In this document: one piece after another, positions 7,950 to 16,041 of the stretch
How positions within the stretch are numbered: position 1 is the first letter of the stretch
Layout of the letters: each line of letters starts with the position of its first letter
Assembly (NCBI GenBank): GCA_041936745.1
Contig: JBHGWS010000089.1
Coordinates: 1 to 49,031 of the forward strand
From: Darwinibacter acetoxidans_A
GTDB taxonomy: Bacteria > Bacillota > Limnochordia > Darwinibacteriales > Darwinibacteriaceae
Reading direction: 5' to 3'
DNA: 49,031 nt
Notes under the pieces: model-generated
What the model saw: only the letters and a program-made list of their open reading frames with translations
Databases searched by the model: none
Told to the model about the DNA's origin: nothing
Made by a program: the position numbers and the translations under genes

Positions 7950-8990
7950 CTAATACAAGACGGATGTATGTAAAGCACTCGCTTCCACTAGGTCTTGGCG
8001 CACCAGTTCATCAAACGATGCCGCCATGGTCTGCATGCCAAAGCGGGTTCCCGTTTCAATCATGGAGGGGATTTGGTGCACTTTTTCTTCTCGGATCATG
8101 TTGCGGATGGCCGGCGTACCCAGCATGACTTCTACGGCCGGGACCATGCCTTCGTCCCTTTTTTTCGGCAGAAGCTGCTGCGAGATAACCGCTTCCAAAA
8201 CGGAACTGAGCTGCACTCGAATCTGCTGTTGGTTGGCAGGCGGGAACACATCGATCACCCGATCTATTGTTTTGGCCGCCCCCCTGGTATGCAGGGTGGA
8301 TAAAACCAAGTGGCCTGTTTCCGCCGCCGTAAGAGCAGTGGCAATAGTTTCTAAATCCCGCATCTCGCCGACCAAAATGACATCGGGGTCCGCCCTTAAA
8401 GCGGAGCGCAGCCCGCTGGCGAAAGTCTTAGTATCTGTACCCACTTCCCTTTGATTCACTAGGCAGTTGCCGTGGTTGTGCAGATATTCTATGGGGTCTT
8501 CTAAGGTAATGATCACCCCGCGCCGTTTTTGGTTGATGGCGTTGATCATGGAAGCCAAAGTCGTCGATTTACCGCTGCCGGTAGGCCCCGTCACTAAAAT
8601 CAGGCCATCTCTCAGCTGGCAGAGATCTTCTAAGATATCGGGCAGGCCTAATTCGGCGATGGACTTGATTTTAGAATCAATGATCCGGATGGCCAGAGAA
8701 ACGCTGCCTCTTTGGTGAAAGGCACTGCAGCGGAAACGGCCCAGCCCCCTGACTCCGTAGGAAAAGTCAGCTTCACCCACGGAGCTAAATTCCTTAAAGC
8801 GCTCCTCACTAAAAAGAGGCTTAATTAACTGATTGATCTTAGCGGGCTCCAAAGGAGCAAAACCTTGAACTGGGCGGATAGAGCCGAAAATCCTTAAAAC
8901 CGGCGGGACCCCCGCTGTTAAATGCAGATCTGAGGCCTTTTGATCGACGGCTATCTCCAAAAGTTGGTGCAGAGCATCTACGGATTTCAC
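7950..8990 (-). CDS. pilT: PilT, pilus retraction ATPase
   Basis: A 346-residue hexameric ATPase that powers pilus retraction and twitching. The Walker A GPTGSGKSTT is at about residues 135-144, the Asp box EDPIEY at about 162, the Walker B region RADPDVILVGEMRD near 194-208, and the His box TGHLVLSTLHT follows. The PilT-specific AIRNLIRE signature appears as AIRNMIRE near residue 290, which separates it from PilU- or PilB-like ATPases. The GTG start overlaps the pilB stop by 4 bases. Its presence implies retractable pili rather than only a pseudopilus. Confidence 0.95.
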   Translation of the reverse strand: MKSVDALHQLLEIAVDQKASDLHLTAGVPPVLRIFGSIRPVQGFAPLEPAKINQLIKPLFSEERFKEFSSVGEADFSYGVRGLGRFRCSAFHQRGSVSLAIRIIDSKIKSIAELGLPDILEDLCQLRDGLILVTGPTGSGKSTTLASMINAINQKRRGVIITLEDPIEYLHNHGNCLVNQREVGTDTKTFASGLRSALRADPDVILVGEMRDLETIATALTAAETGHLVLSTLHTRGAAKTIDRVIDVFPPANQQQIRVQLSSVLEAVISQQLLPKKRDEGMVPAVEVMLGTPAIRNMIREEKVHQIPSMIETGTRFGMQTMAASFDELVRQDLVEASALHTSVLY

Positions 8991-10678
8991 TCCATCTCCC
9001 CTTCCATTTCCACGCTGTACATTGTGCGGATTATTTCTTCGGCAGTCGTCACTCCTGCCCGCAGTTTGGCAACTGCAGCTTCCTGTAAAATCTGCATTCC
9101 TGCTTGGACCGCCATTTCCCGCAGTCTTCCTTCCCCGGCGCCTGCCTCCACGGCTTGGCGCAGATCTTTGTTAAAGAGCAGGACTTCCGCCACAACCGTC
9201 CTGCCCCGGTAGCCCGTGTTACCGCAGAGAGGGCAGCCTTTACCGCGGTAAGCGGTTTTGGGCGGCTTCAAACCTAAGTTAGCAATGAACCTTAAAATCA
9301 CGGGATCGGTAAGTTCCACTTCTTCCCGGCAGTCGGGGCAGATCGTCCGCACTAAGCGCTGAGCCACAATGCCGACAATAGTGGAACTTAAAAGATAAGG
9401 CTCGATTCCCATATTAACTAAGCGCGTAACAGTTGCCACTGCCGAATTGGTATGGAGCGTAGACAAAACCAAGTGGCCGGTCAGTGCTGAGCGGACAGAG
9501 ATCTCCGCAGTTTCTTCATCCCTAATCTCACCCACCATGATTACATCCGGGTCTTGGCGCAACACCGCCCGCAGGCCCGTGGCAAAAGTTAAATTTGTTT
9601 TCGGGTTAACCTGCACTTGGTTGACACCGTTTAAGCGGTACTCCACAGGATCTTCCACCGTCACTATATTTTTCTCCGGCGAATTGAGCCTGTTTAAAAA
9701 CCCATAAAGTGTCGTGGATTTACCGCTGCCGGTGGGCCCCGTCACTAAGACTAAGCCTTGGCTGGGCCTGAGCATGCGTTCTATTTTTTCCCGGTTAGCG
9801 GGGCCGAAGCCAAACTCCTCTAATTTTACAAAGCTTGCTTGGCGCGGTAAAATGCGGGCAACTATTTTTTCCCCGTAAACGGTCGGCAGGCTGGAAATGC
9901 GCATATCCACTTCCTGATCGCCTGCTTTCATGTGGATTCTGCCGTCCTGCGGCCGGCGCCTTTCGGTGATGTCTAAATTGGCCATTATTTTAATGCGGGA
10001 ATTGACATCGGCCCGCAGAGATTTGGGGATTTCCATAATATCTCTTAAAATGCCGTCGATCCGGATGCGGACCCGCATCCCCTCCTCGTGCGGTTCTAAG
10101 TGCACGTCGCTGGCTTTTTGTTTAATTGCCTGTTCCAAGATCATATTGGCCAGTTTAACGCCCGGCGCATCGCCCAAATGATCATCGTCTTCTACTTTTT
10201 CATCTTCTTCCTCCTGGTAGAGTTTAAAAACCTCTTGGGCCGTTTGGGCAATATTGCGCGTTCTTTGAAAAGCGGCCTCAATTTCCTCAGCCGTGGCAAT
10301 CAGGGGGCTCACCGCATAGCCGGTCAAATCCTGCAGCTCATCTATGACAGTAATGTTTAAAGGATCAACCATGGCAACGGATAAAATCCCGTTTTTCAGC
10401 TTGATCGGTAAAATATTACGATCTACAATCATCGTTTCCGAGACTAAATTAATTACTTCCGGCGGAATGTAGAGCTTGGAAAAATCAACGCGAGGAATCC
10501 TTAAGTGCTCGCTTAAAGCATCAGCTACCTTACCGGCGGAAACGTAGCCAAGCTTAATAATAGCTTCCCCCAGCTTTTCACCTGATTGAAGCTGCATTTC
10601 CAAAGCCGCGGCCAGCTGTTTTTCGGTCAACAGGCCTTGGCCTAAAAGTATGTCCCCCAGGCGTTTTCTCCTACCCAA
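8987..10678 (-). CDS. pilB: PilB, pilus extension ATPase
   Basis: A 563- to 568-residue GspE/PilB-family ATPase. An MshEN-like N domain (KRLGDILLGQGLLTEKQLAAAL) comes first. The motor follows with SDVHLEP, Walker A GPTGSGKSTT near residue 320, EDPVEY, Walker B QDPDVIMVGEIRD and a two-CxxC zinc site (CPDC...CPLCG) near the C terminus. An ATG at 10693 has no ribosome binding site and touches a T tract. The TTG at 10678 has GGGGTGGGG upstream and starts at the usual family position, so I prefer it. It is the first gene of the pilus operon. Confidence 0.94.
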   Translation of the reverse strand: MGRRKRLGDILLGQGLLTEKQLAAALEMQLQSGEKLGEAIIKLGYVSAGKVADALSEHLRIPRVDFSKLYIPPEVINLVSETMIVDRNILPIKLKNGILSVAMVDPLNITVIDELQDLTGYAVSPLIATAEEIEAAFQRTRNIAQTAQEVFKLYQEEEDEKVEDDDHLGDAPGVKLANMILEQAIKQKASDVHLEPHEEGMRVRIRIDGILRDIMEIPKSLRADVNSRIKIMANLDITERRRPQDGRIHMKAGDQEVDMRISSLPTVYGEKIVARILPRQASFVKLEEFGFGPANREKIERMLRPSQGLVLVTGPTGSGKSTTLYGFLNRLNSPEKNIVTVEDPVEYRLNGVNQVQVNPKTNLTFATGLRAVLRQDPDVIMVGEIRDEETAEISVRSALTGHLVLSTLHTNSAVATVTRLVNMGIEPYLLSSTIVGIVAQRLVRTICPDCREEVELTDPVILRFIANLGLKPPKTAYRGKGCPLCGNTGYRGRTVVAEVLLFNKDLRQAVEAGAGEGRLREMAVQAGMQILQEAAVAKLRAGVTTAEEIIRTMYSVEMEGEME

Positions 10679-10697
10679 TTTTCCCCACCCCATTTAT

Positions 10698-10731
10698 TAA
10701 AAAACCGGCGCAAAATCTTGTTTGGCCGGTT
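10698..10731 (-). terminator. Weak intrinsic terminator just upstream of pilB
   Basis: Minus strand: AACCGGC (731-725 side) pairs with GCCGGTT over 7 bp around a 15-base loop, followed by TTTTTT. It lies in the pilB leader a few bases before the first possible start, so it could end upstream transcription or act as an attenuator. No riboswitch or antiterminator was recognised. Confidence 0.45.
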
Positions 10732-10770
10732 GCACTATCCACTCCGGGTAAGCTAAGTGCCCAAATACAG

Positions 10771-11052
10771 CTAACCCCTCACTGCGTTCCCAAAGCTTGA
10801 GAATTTATGTTCCCGGTCCACTCTCCTATTTTTTTCAGGCCGGTTAATCTTGTGAAAAGGATTCAAAGCTTTACTTACTTCCGACATAATTCGCCTGATC
10901 CAATGGTAATTCCTGCTTATTTGAAATAATTCTTGGCAAAAAGAAGCGGCAAAACAAAGAATTGAAAATGGCCGCTGCAGGGAAAAGCCTTTATACCGAC
11001 GGCTTAATTCCCGCTCTTTTGCGGACAAAAAACAACGTTGTAAGTCTACCAC
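10771..11052 (-). CDS. Doubtful 93-residue ORF
   Basis: A GTG-started frame in the pilB leader with no ribosome binding site. The product is basic and cysteine-containing (ILCFAASFCQELFQISRNYHWIRR), with no motif I recognise. It might be a remnant or a non-coding leader that happens to be open. The same strand and the position upstream of pilB are the only context. Confidence 0.15.
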   Translation of the reverse strand: MVDLQRCFLSAKERELSRRYKGFSLQRPFSILCFAASFCQELFQISRNYHWIRRIMSEVSKALNPFHKINRPEKNRRVDREHKFSSFGNAVRG

Positions 11053-11120
11053 AATTTGGCTGAAAGGGCAAAGAAAATTTGATTTAACTCCTTAAATCCA
11101 GGTAAATTAGGAGGAAACGA

Positions 11121-11147
11121 ATGGTAAATCTCGTATTAAGTTACTAA
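11121..11147 (+). CDS. Eight-codon leader ORF before the chemotaxis gene
   Basis: ATG at 11121 has a textbook site (AGGAGG with 6 bases of spacing) and encodes MVNLVLSY followed by TAA. It ends 22 bases before the chemotaxis ATG. The ribosome binding site is stronger than that of the main gene, so translational coupling or leader control is possible. No run of regulatory codons is present and no peptide function is claimed. Confidence 0.4.
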   Translation: MVNLVLSY

Positions 11148-11169
11148 CGAAAAGAACAGGAGTGAGGGT

Positions 11170-13185
11170 ATGAGCAGGCAAAAAAATTCGTTCTTTAAAA
11201 AGCTGTGGCCTAAATTCAACCTGAAACTGCAGAGTAAATTAACTTTGTTAGTCGTGTCAATCACCTTAATCCCCCTTCTTATTCTATCAATCCTCGTTAT
11301 CAACAGGTCCGAAACTGCCATCGTCGAATTAATCGGCCTCAATTTTGCCGAAAAAGCCGACAACATGCTGGCAACAACTCAGGCAGATCTCAACCAATTG
11401 AAAAATGAAGCCTTGGTCCTCACAGTCAACCCCTTAGTGGAGCAGCTGACGGTGCTGCGCCACACCAACTTACTGCGCGATTTGGGGTTGGAGGATAAAA
11501 CCAAGGAGGAAATGGAAGAGATTATGGCTGAGACCCGCAACATCGAGGCAAATGTTCGTACCCAGCAGTTTCTAGAAACAACGGTGCAGGATTTTGACGG
11601 TTTCGCCGAACTTATCGTTACGTCTTTGGAAGGGCTCACAATTGCCGCCACGCAGCGGCCGGAACGTTTTGTACACAGCGAAGAAGAATGGTTTCAAAAG
11701 GCCTTGGAACACGATATTTATATCAGCAGTATCGAAAACCTGCCTTCTTTGGATGAAGCTGGCATTATTATCGCCGCCGTCATCTACCGGACGACAACGG
11801 GCAAACCGACAGGTGTCTTGCGAGGGCTGGTGCCCTTGTCTTTTTTTACTGCCAAATTTGCTGAGGCCATTGGCGCGGTTGACCACGGTGAACTGCAGCT
11901 GCTCTGCGGCGGCAGGCCGGTTTTCAGCTTGAAAAACACAGCGGAGGGCTTAAAGGAACAAACATATTTTAACGCAGCACAACCACGGCTGATTGAGCTC
12001 AGCAACGCAGGCCAGTGGGGTTTAGCAGAAGACAGTCAAGGCGGCCCGGCCATCGCCGCGCGGGCCCGCTCCCGGGATTTAACTGATTGGGACTATGATT
12101 TGGACTGGGTTTTATTATTAGCACAGCCAACGCGCTATTCCCTGGCGGCAATTAACCAGCTGAAAACCGCCAGCTATATTATAGTAATCGTTACTTTACT
12201 GATCATCAGCGTACTTTCCATCCTGCTGACCAGAAGGTTCGCCAGGCCCATTGGGGAATTAACCCTCCATGCGGAACAAGTAGCTGCAGGCAAACTCCGC
12301 CAATACAGGCCGAAAAGAAAAGCTAAAGATGAGACGGGTGCCTTGGCAGATGCCTTTAACGCCATGACGCGGGACCTGGCCCGGCTTTTAAAGCGCATCC
12401 AAGACGCGGCCGATGCCTTGGCTGCCGCCAGTAAAGAAATCAGCGCCGGTATGGAAGAAATGGCCGCAGGTGCCCAAAGCCAGATTATTGACATCCAACA
12501 AGGGACAACGCAGGTCGAAGCAATGAATGAGTCAATGATTATAATCGACAGCCAAGCGCAGGAAGCCTCCCAGCTGTCGGTGGAGGCGGCAAGGGCTGCT
12601 GCGGCAGGGCAATCTGATGCAGACTCTGCCGTTGCGGGCATGCTGGATATCAAAACATCCGTCGGCGAATTAGGCGAACAAACCAGGCAGATCGAACAAA
12701 TCCTGGGCTTGATTCAAGACATCGCGGAGCAAACCAACCTCTTAGCGCTTAATGCTGCGATTGAAGCAGCCAGGGCCGGTGAACACGGCCGGGGCTTTGC
12801 AGTTGTGGCACAGGAAGTCCGGGATCTGGCAGAGCGCTCCAGCAGGGCGACAACGGAAATCGGCGAGATGTTAAGCCGCATCCACAGCGGTGCCCAAGAG
12901 TCCATTGCCAGCGTCGAAGACGGCCACAGGCTTGTGGCAGGGATGCAAAAGGCCCTGGGCCAAATTGCCCAAGGGGCGCAGAGCACAGCGGAATTGGTGC
13001 AGGCTATCTCCCAGGCTTCCGTAGAACAGACAAGCCGCACCAAAGAGGCTGTCGCTTTATTCGCAGCCATCAGTGAGATTACGGAACAAACGGCCGCAGG
13101 TACGGAAGAAACAGCGGCCTCAGCCCAAAACTTGGCGGGCATGGCAGTTCATTTACAGGAAATCCTGCAAACCTTTAGAAAATAA
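11170..13185 (+). CDS. Methyl-accepting chemotaxis protein
   Basis: A 671-residue transmembrane chemoreceptor. A basic N terminus leads into TM1 (about 24-45, LTLLVVSITLIPLLILSILV), an extracellular region of about 290 residues with double-Cache length, TM2 (about 336-357, SYIIVIVTLLIISVLSILL), a HAMP domain (RRFARPIGELTLHAEQVAAGKL) and a cytoplasmic coiled coil. The signalling hairpin tip is intact: IAEQTNLLALNAAIEAARAGE, then GRGFAVVAQEVRDLAERS. It docks CheA/CheW in trans; no che genes are in the window. The start ATG has AGGAGTGAGGG upstream. It is transcribed away from the pilus operon and could feed a swimming or twitching response; the ligand cannot be told. Confidence 0.95.
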   Translation: MSRQKNSFFKKLWPKFNLKLQSKLTLLVVSITLIPLLILSILVINRSETAIVELIGLNFAEKADNMLATTQADLNQLKNEALVLTVNPLVEQLTVLRHTNLLRDLGLEDKTKEEMEEIMAETRNIEANVRTQQFLETTVQDFDGFAELIVTSLEGLTIAATQRPERFVHSEEEWFQKALEHDIYISSIENLPSLDEAGIIIAAVIYRTTTGKPTGVLRGLVPLSFFTAKFAEAIGAVDHGELQLLCGGRPVFSLKNTAEGLKEQTYFNAAQPRLIELSNAGQWGLAEDSQGGPAIAARARSRDLTDWDYDLDWVLLLAQPTRYSLAAINQLKTASYIIVIVTLLIISVLSILLTRRFARPIGELTLHAEQVAAGKLRQYRPKRKAKDETGALADAFNAMTRDLARLLKRIQDAADALAAASKEISAGMEEMAAGAQSQIIDIQQGTTQVEAMNESMIIIDSQAQEASQLSVEAARAAAAGQSDADSAVAGMLDIKTSVGELGEQTRQIEQILGLIQDIAEQTNLLALNAAIEAARAGEHGRGFAVVAQEVRDLAERSSRATTEIGEMLSRIHSGAQESIASVEDGHRLVAGMQKALGQIAQGAQSTAELVQAISQASVEQTSRTKEAVALFAAISEITEQTAAGTEETAASAQNLAGMAVHLQEILQTFRK

Positions 13186-13198
13186 AATTGGGGATAAG

Positions 13199-13232
13199 AA
13201 AAACTCCTGCAAAAACCTGCAGGAGTTTTTTT
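13199..13232. terminator. Bidirectional intrinsic terminator
   Basis: A 13-bp perfect stem, AAAAACTCCTGCA against TGCAGGAGTTTTT, with a 6-base loop. T tracts follow on both strands. It lies between the converging chemotaxis gene and oppF and serves both. Confidence 0.92.
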
Positions 13233-13241
13233 CTTTTCTAT

Positions 13242-14258
13242 TTAAGCCAGTTCCGGTTCCTTTTCTTCCCCCGCAGCCGGTACCAAGTGGCAGGCTACGA
13301 AGTGGCCGTCACCTGTATCCACAAATTCCGGCTCTTCCACTTTACAGATGTCCATTACTTTCGGGCACCTGGTGTGGAAACGGCAGCCGGAAGGAGGATT
13401 AATCGGGCTGGGTACGTCCCCTTTCAAAAGAATCCGCTCTTTTTCAATGGTCGGGTCTGCTTCCGGAATCGCAGAAAGGAGCGCCTGTGTATAAGGGTGT
13501 TTGGGGTTGTGGTAAAGGGCGTCCTTCGTCGTCAGTTCCACGATTTTGCCCAAATACATAACCGCAACGCGATCCGAAATATGCTTAACTACACTTAAGT
13601 CGTGAGCGATGAATAAATAAGTGAGCCCAAACTCTTCCTGCAAGTCTTCCAAAAGGTTGATAACCTGCGCCTGAATGGAAACGTCCAGGGCAGATACCGG
13701 TTCATCACAAACTATTAAACGAGGGTTAACCGCAAGAGCCCGGGCAATACCGATCCGCTGCCTTTGGCCGCCGGAAAACTCGTGCGGGTAACGGCGGGCG
13801 TGGAACGCTGATAAGCCCACAACTTCTAAAAGTTCGCGCACCCGCTCTTCTTTCTCCTTGCCGTGAGCAAGTTTATGAATGTGCAGAGGTTCGCCGATAA
13901 TATCGCCAACTGTCATCCTGGGGTTTAAAGAACCGTAAGGATCTTGGAAGATAATCTGCATTTCTTTCCGCAGCTCGCGCATTTCGTCTTTCGGAAGATC
14001 CGGGATGCTTCGGCCGTCAAAATAAATTTCGCCGGAAGTAGGTTCTAAAAGACGCAGTATCAAACGGCCCGCGGTAGTCTTACCGCACCCGCTTTCGCCA
14101 ACTAAGCCCAGGGTTTCTCCTTTATGAACATTAAAAGTAAGTCCGTCCACAGCCTGGACCGCCCCAACCTGCCTGGAAAAGATTATACCGCGGCGGATGG
14201 GGAAGTGCTTGACAAGATTTCTAATTTCCAGTAGAACTTCTTGATTTGCCTGTGCCAT
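13242..14258 (-). CDS. Oligopeptide/dipeptide ABC transporter ATPase, OppF/DppF type
   Basis: A 338-residue ABC ATPase. Walker A is GESGCGKTT near residue 56, the Q-loop follows, then the signature LSGGQ-like FSGGQRQRIGIARAL and Walker B RLIVCDEPVSALD. The C-terminal extension CRFHTRCPKVMDIC carries the cysteines of the iron-sulphur/oligopeptide C domain common in OppD/F. It drives peptide or nickel-type uptake as a heterodimer with the upstream gene. It starts 3 bases after the OppD-like stop. No permease or binding protein is adjacent, so the substrate is unknown and the membrane partners must be elsewhere. It ends at a strong bidirectional terminator. Confidence 0.93.
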   Translation of the reverse strand: MAQANQEVLLEIRNLVKHFPIRRGIIFSRQVGAVQAVDGLTFNVHKGETLGLVGESGCGKTTAGRLILRLLEPTSGEIYFDGRSIPDLPKDEMRELRKEMQIIFQDPYGSLNPRMTVGDIIGEPLHIHKLAHGKEKEERVRELLEVVGLSAFHARRYPHEFSGGQRQRIGIARALAVNPRLIVCDEPVSALDVSIQAQVINLLEDLQEEFGLTYLFIAHDLSVVKHISDRVAVMYLGKIVELTTKDALYHNPKHPYTQALLSAIPEADPTIEKERILLKGDVPSPINPPSGCRFHTRCPKVMDICKVEEPEFVDTGDGHFVACHLVPAAGEEKEPELA

Positions 14259-14261
14259 GGT

Positions 14262-15272
14262 TTACCCCACCTCCCTTTGATCAACTTCTGCCGCTTCATC
14301 GTAATCTACAATTTTCCAGCACGCAACGCGGTGCTCATCACTGACCTGGAAGGCCGGTGGATTTTTGTTAACGCAGATGTCTTTAGCGAAAGGACAGCGA
14401 GGATGGAACCCGCAACCGTGGAGGACACTGCCCGGCAGCGGCACTGTTCCCGGAATGGTCTGCAGCCTCTCGCCTGCGCTGTCTAAACGAGGTATGGAGG
14501 CAAGTAAACCGATGGTGTAAGGATGTAATGGTTCTTTGAAAATAGTATAGGTGTCTGCTGCCTCAACAATCTTGCCCAGGTACATAACTACAACTTGTTC
14601 GACCAATTCGGCGATTACGCCCAAATCGTGTGTAATGAGCATAATTGCAGTACCTAATTCTTCCCTCAAGTCTCTCATCAAGTCCAAGATTTGAGCCTGA
14701 ATCGTAACGTCCAAAGCAGTAGTTGGTTCGTCAGCAATTAAAAGCTTAGGATTACAGGATAAAGCCATAGCAATCATAACCCGCTGACGCATACCGCCAC
14801 TGAGCTGGTGAGGGTACTCGTCTACCCTTTGTTCCGGTGAGGGGATACCCACAAGCCGCAGCATATCGATCGATTTCTGGCGCGCCTCCGCTTTATCTAA
14901 ACCTTGATGCAGCATAATGGCCTCAGAAATCTGGTTGCCGATGGTGAACACCGGATTAAGTGAGGTCATGGGTTCTTGGAAAATCATGGAGATCTCATTT
15001 CCCCGCACATGCCGCATCTGCGTTTCTGTAAACTCCAGTAGATTTTTCCCTTCGAAAATAATCTCGCCACCTTCTATTTTCCCCGGCGGCTGAGGGACAA
15101 GACCCATAACTGAGAGAGAAGTTACAGTTTTACCGCAACCGGATTCTCCCACAATGCCGATAGTGCCCCCCCGCTCCAGATGGAAAGTAACCCCATCAAC
15201 TGCGGGAACCACTCCGTCATCGGTATAAAAGTAAGTTTTGAGGTCTTTTACTGACAACAGTTTCTGTGTCAT
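14262..15272 (-). CDS. Oligopeptide/dipeptide ABC transporter ATPase, OppD/DppD type
   Basis: A 336-residue ABC ATPase from ATG 15272; a longer frame to 15299 places the AGGAGG site inside the coding region, so it is not used. Walker A is GESGCGKTV, the signature LSGGMRQRVMIAMAL is the OppD/DppD form, and Walker B is LLIADEPTTALD. The C-terminal segment CGFHPRCPFAKDIC holds the conserved cysteines. It pairs with the downstream OppF-like ATPase in a two-gene unit. The usual permease (oppB, oppC) and solute-binding genes are missing on both sides, which is unusual for this transporter class. The unit follows the nicotinate-regulator gene but seems to have its own upstream region. Confidence 0.93.
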   Translation of the reverse strand: MTQKLLSVKDLKTYFYTDDGVVPAVDGVTFHLERGGTIGIVGESGCGKTVTSLSVMGLVPQPPGKIEGGEIIFEGKNLLEFTETQMRHVRGNEISMIFQEPMTSLNPVFTIGNQISEAIMLHQGLDKAEARQKSIDMLRLVGIPSPEQRVDEYPHQLSGGMRQRVMIAMALSCNPKLLIADEPTTALDVTIQAQILDLMRDLREELGTAIMLITHDLGVIAELVEQVVVMYLGKIVEAADTYTIFKEPLHPYTIGLLASIPRLDSAGERLQTIPGTVPLPGSVLHGCGFHPRCPFAKDICVNKNPPAFQVSDEHRVACWKIVDYDEAAEVDQREVG

Positions 15273-15385
15273 TATTACCCTCCTTCTCCTGACATACAAA
15301 CGATTCTACGATATACCACACTATAATTCGCCGATACAAGCCAATATCCTGCTAAAAAGTAATGGAATTACCGGTTAATTTTGCC

Positions 15386-16027
15386 CTAGCCTGTTTGAAG
15401 GACCTCCACCTCACGGCTTTGCGCGCTCCAGCGCAGTACAATCCCCTCCCAAGGCAGCCAGCGAAACTCAAGGGCGATGGGCTCTTTTCCCCTATGTAAA
15501 AGTGTACTGATTTTTAAAACCCGCTGGTCAGGCAGGAGATCTAAGATTTCGGCCAGGCCCGGCCCCGCTGCAACGGTTTCTGCCTTTTGCTCCCCCGCGT
15601 AAACTTCCCCGGCCGGGTAAGGCAGCAGCTCCCGCAGGCAATTCCGCTGCGGCGCCAGCACAACCTGCTCCGCAGTTACAAGTTGAACATAGCTTAAAAC
15701 CCCCTTTTTAGTTGTCAAATGGCTGATTTCAAAAAGTTCTTGGCCCTGGGGCAGATTTAGTTTTCCGGCCAGCCTGGCGCTCCGCAGCTGCGAAATTTTA
15801 AGTTCTTTCTGGACGGGCAGATCCTGTTTGGGCACAAGCCTTCCCAAACGCCGCTCCAGGCTGCGGGCATAGGTTTTTCGCATTTGGGTTAAGGAAAGAT
15901 CCGCTTCGGAAAGAATAGTCCGGACATAACGCTCAGTAGTCTCAGCCATTTTGGCGATCTCTTCAACCGTTAAAAAGGGATCCTGCCGGGCTTGGGCAAT
16001 TACTTTTTCCTTGGTTGAACGATCCAA
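15386..16027 (-). CDS. HTH regulator with UTRA-like sensor domain
   Basis: A 213-residue protein with an N-terminal helix-turn-helix-like segment (LTVEEIAKMAETTERYVRTILSEADL) and a C-terminal domain of alternating strands (GQELFEISHLTTKKGVLSYVQLVTAEQV ... PIALEFRWLPWEGIVLRW) similar in pattern to the UTRA/chorismate-lyase fold of GntR-family repressors. The HTH is not a classical GntR wHTH, so the family call is tentative. The TTG start has GGAGG 7 bases upstream. It lies 14 bases after the nicotinate phosphoribosyltransferase gene and ends the polA operon. It may sense a pyridine nucleotide precursor; this rests only on context. Confidence 0.6.
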   Translation of the reverse strand: MDRSTKEKVIAQARQDPFLTVEEIAKMAETTERYVRTILSEADLSLTQMRKTYARSLERRLGRLVPKQDLPVQKELKISQLRSARLAGKLNLPQGQELFEISHLTTKKGVLSYVQLVTAEQVVLAPQRNCLRELLPYPAGEVYAGEQKAETVAAGPGLAEILDLLPDQRVLKISTLLHRGKEPIALEFRWLPWEGIVLRWSAQSREVEVLQTG

Positions 16028-16041
16028 AACTGCACCTCCTT

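Larger units (their letters stand above)
10694..11120. other. Intergenic region between pilB and the chemotaxis gene
   Basis: About 430 bases separate divergent pilB and the chemotaxis protein. It must hold the pilB promoter (minus) and the chemotaxis promoter (plus), but no clear -35/-10 pair stands out. TTGATT at 11079 with TAAATT 18 bases on is a weak plus-strand candidate. On the minus strand a weak terminator hairpin lies at 10698-10731, and the motif AACCGGCC occurs twice. No known riboswitch core was found. Confidence 0.4.

Noticed and set aside
8026..8454. 142-codon plus-strand ORF opposite pilT
   Set aside because: Antisense to conserved pilT motifs; no ribosome binding site; composition is that of a shadow frame.
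10694..11120. Cyclic di-GMP riboswitch in the pilB leader
   Set aside because: The position is right, but the conserved core (CACGCACAGGGCAAACC type) could not be found on the minus strand, so no riboswitch was called.
12174..12653. 159-codon minus-strand ORF inside the chemoreceptor gene
   Set aside because: It is the antisense of the HAMP and coiled-coil region, is rich in Ala/Ser and has no motif or start signal.
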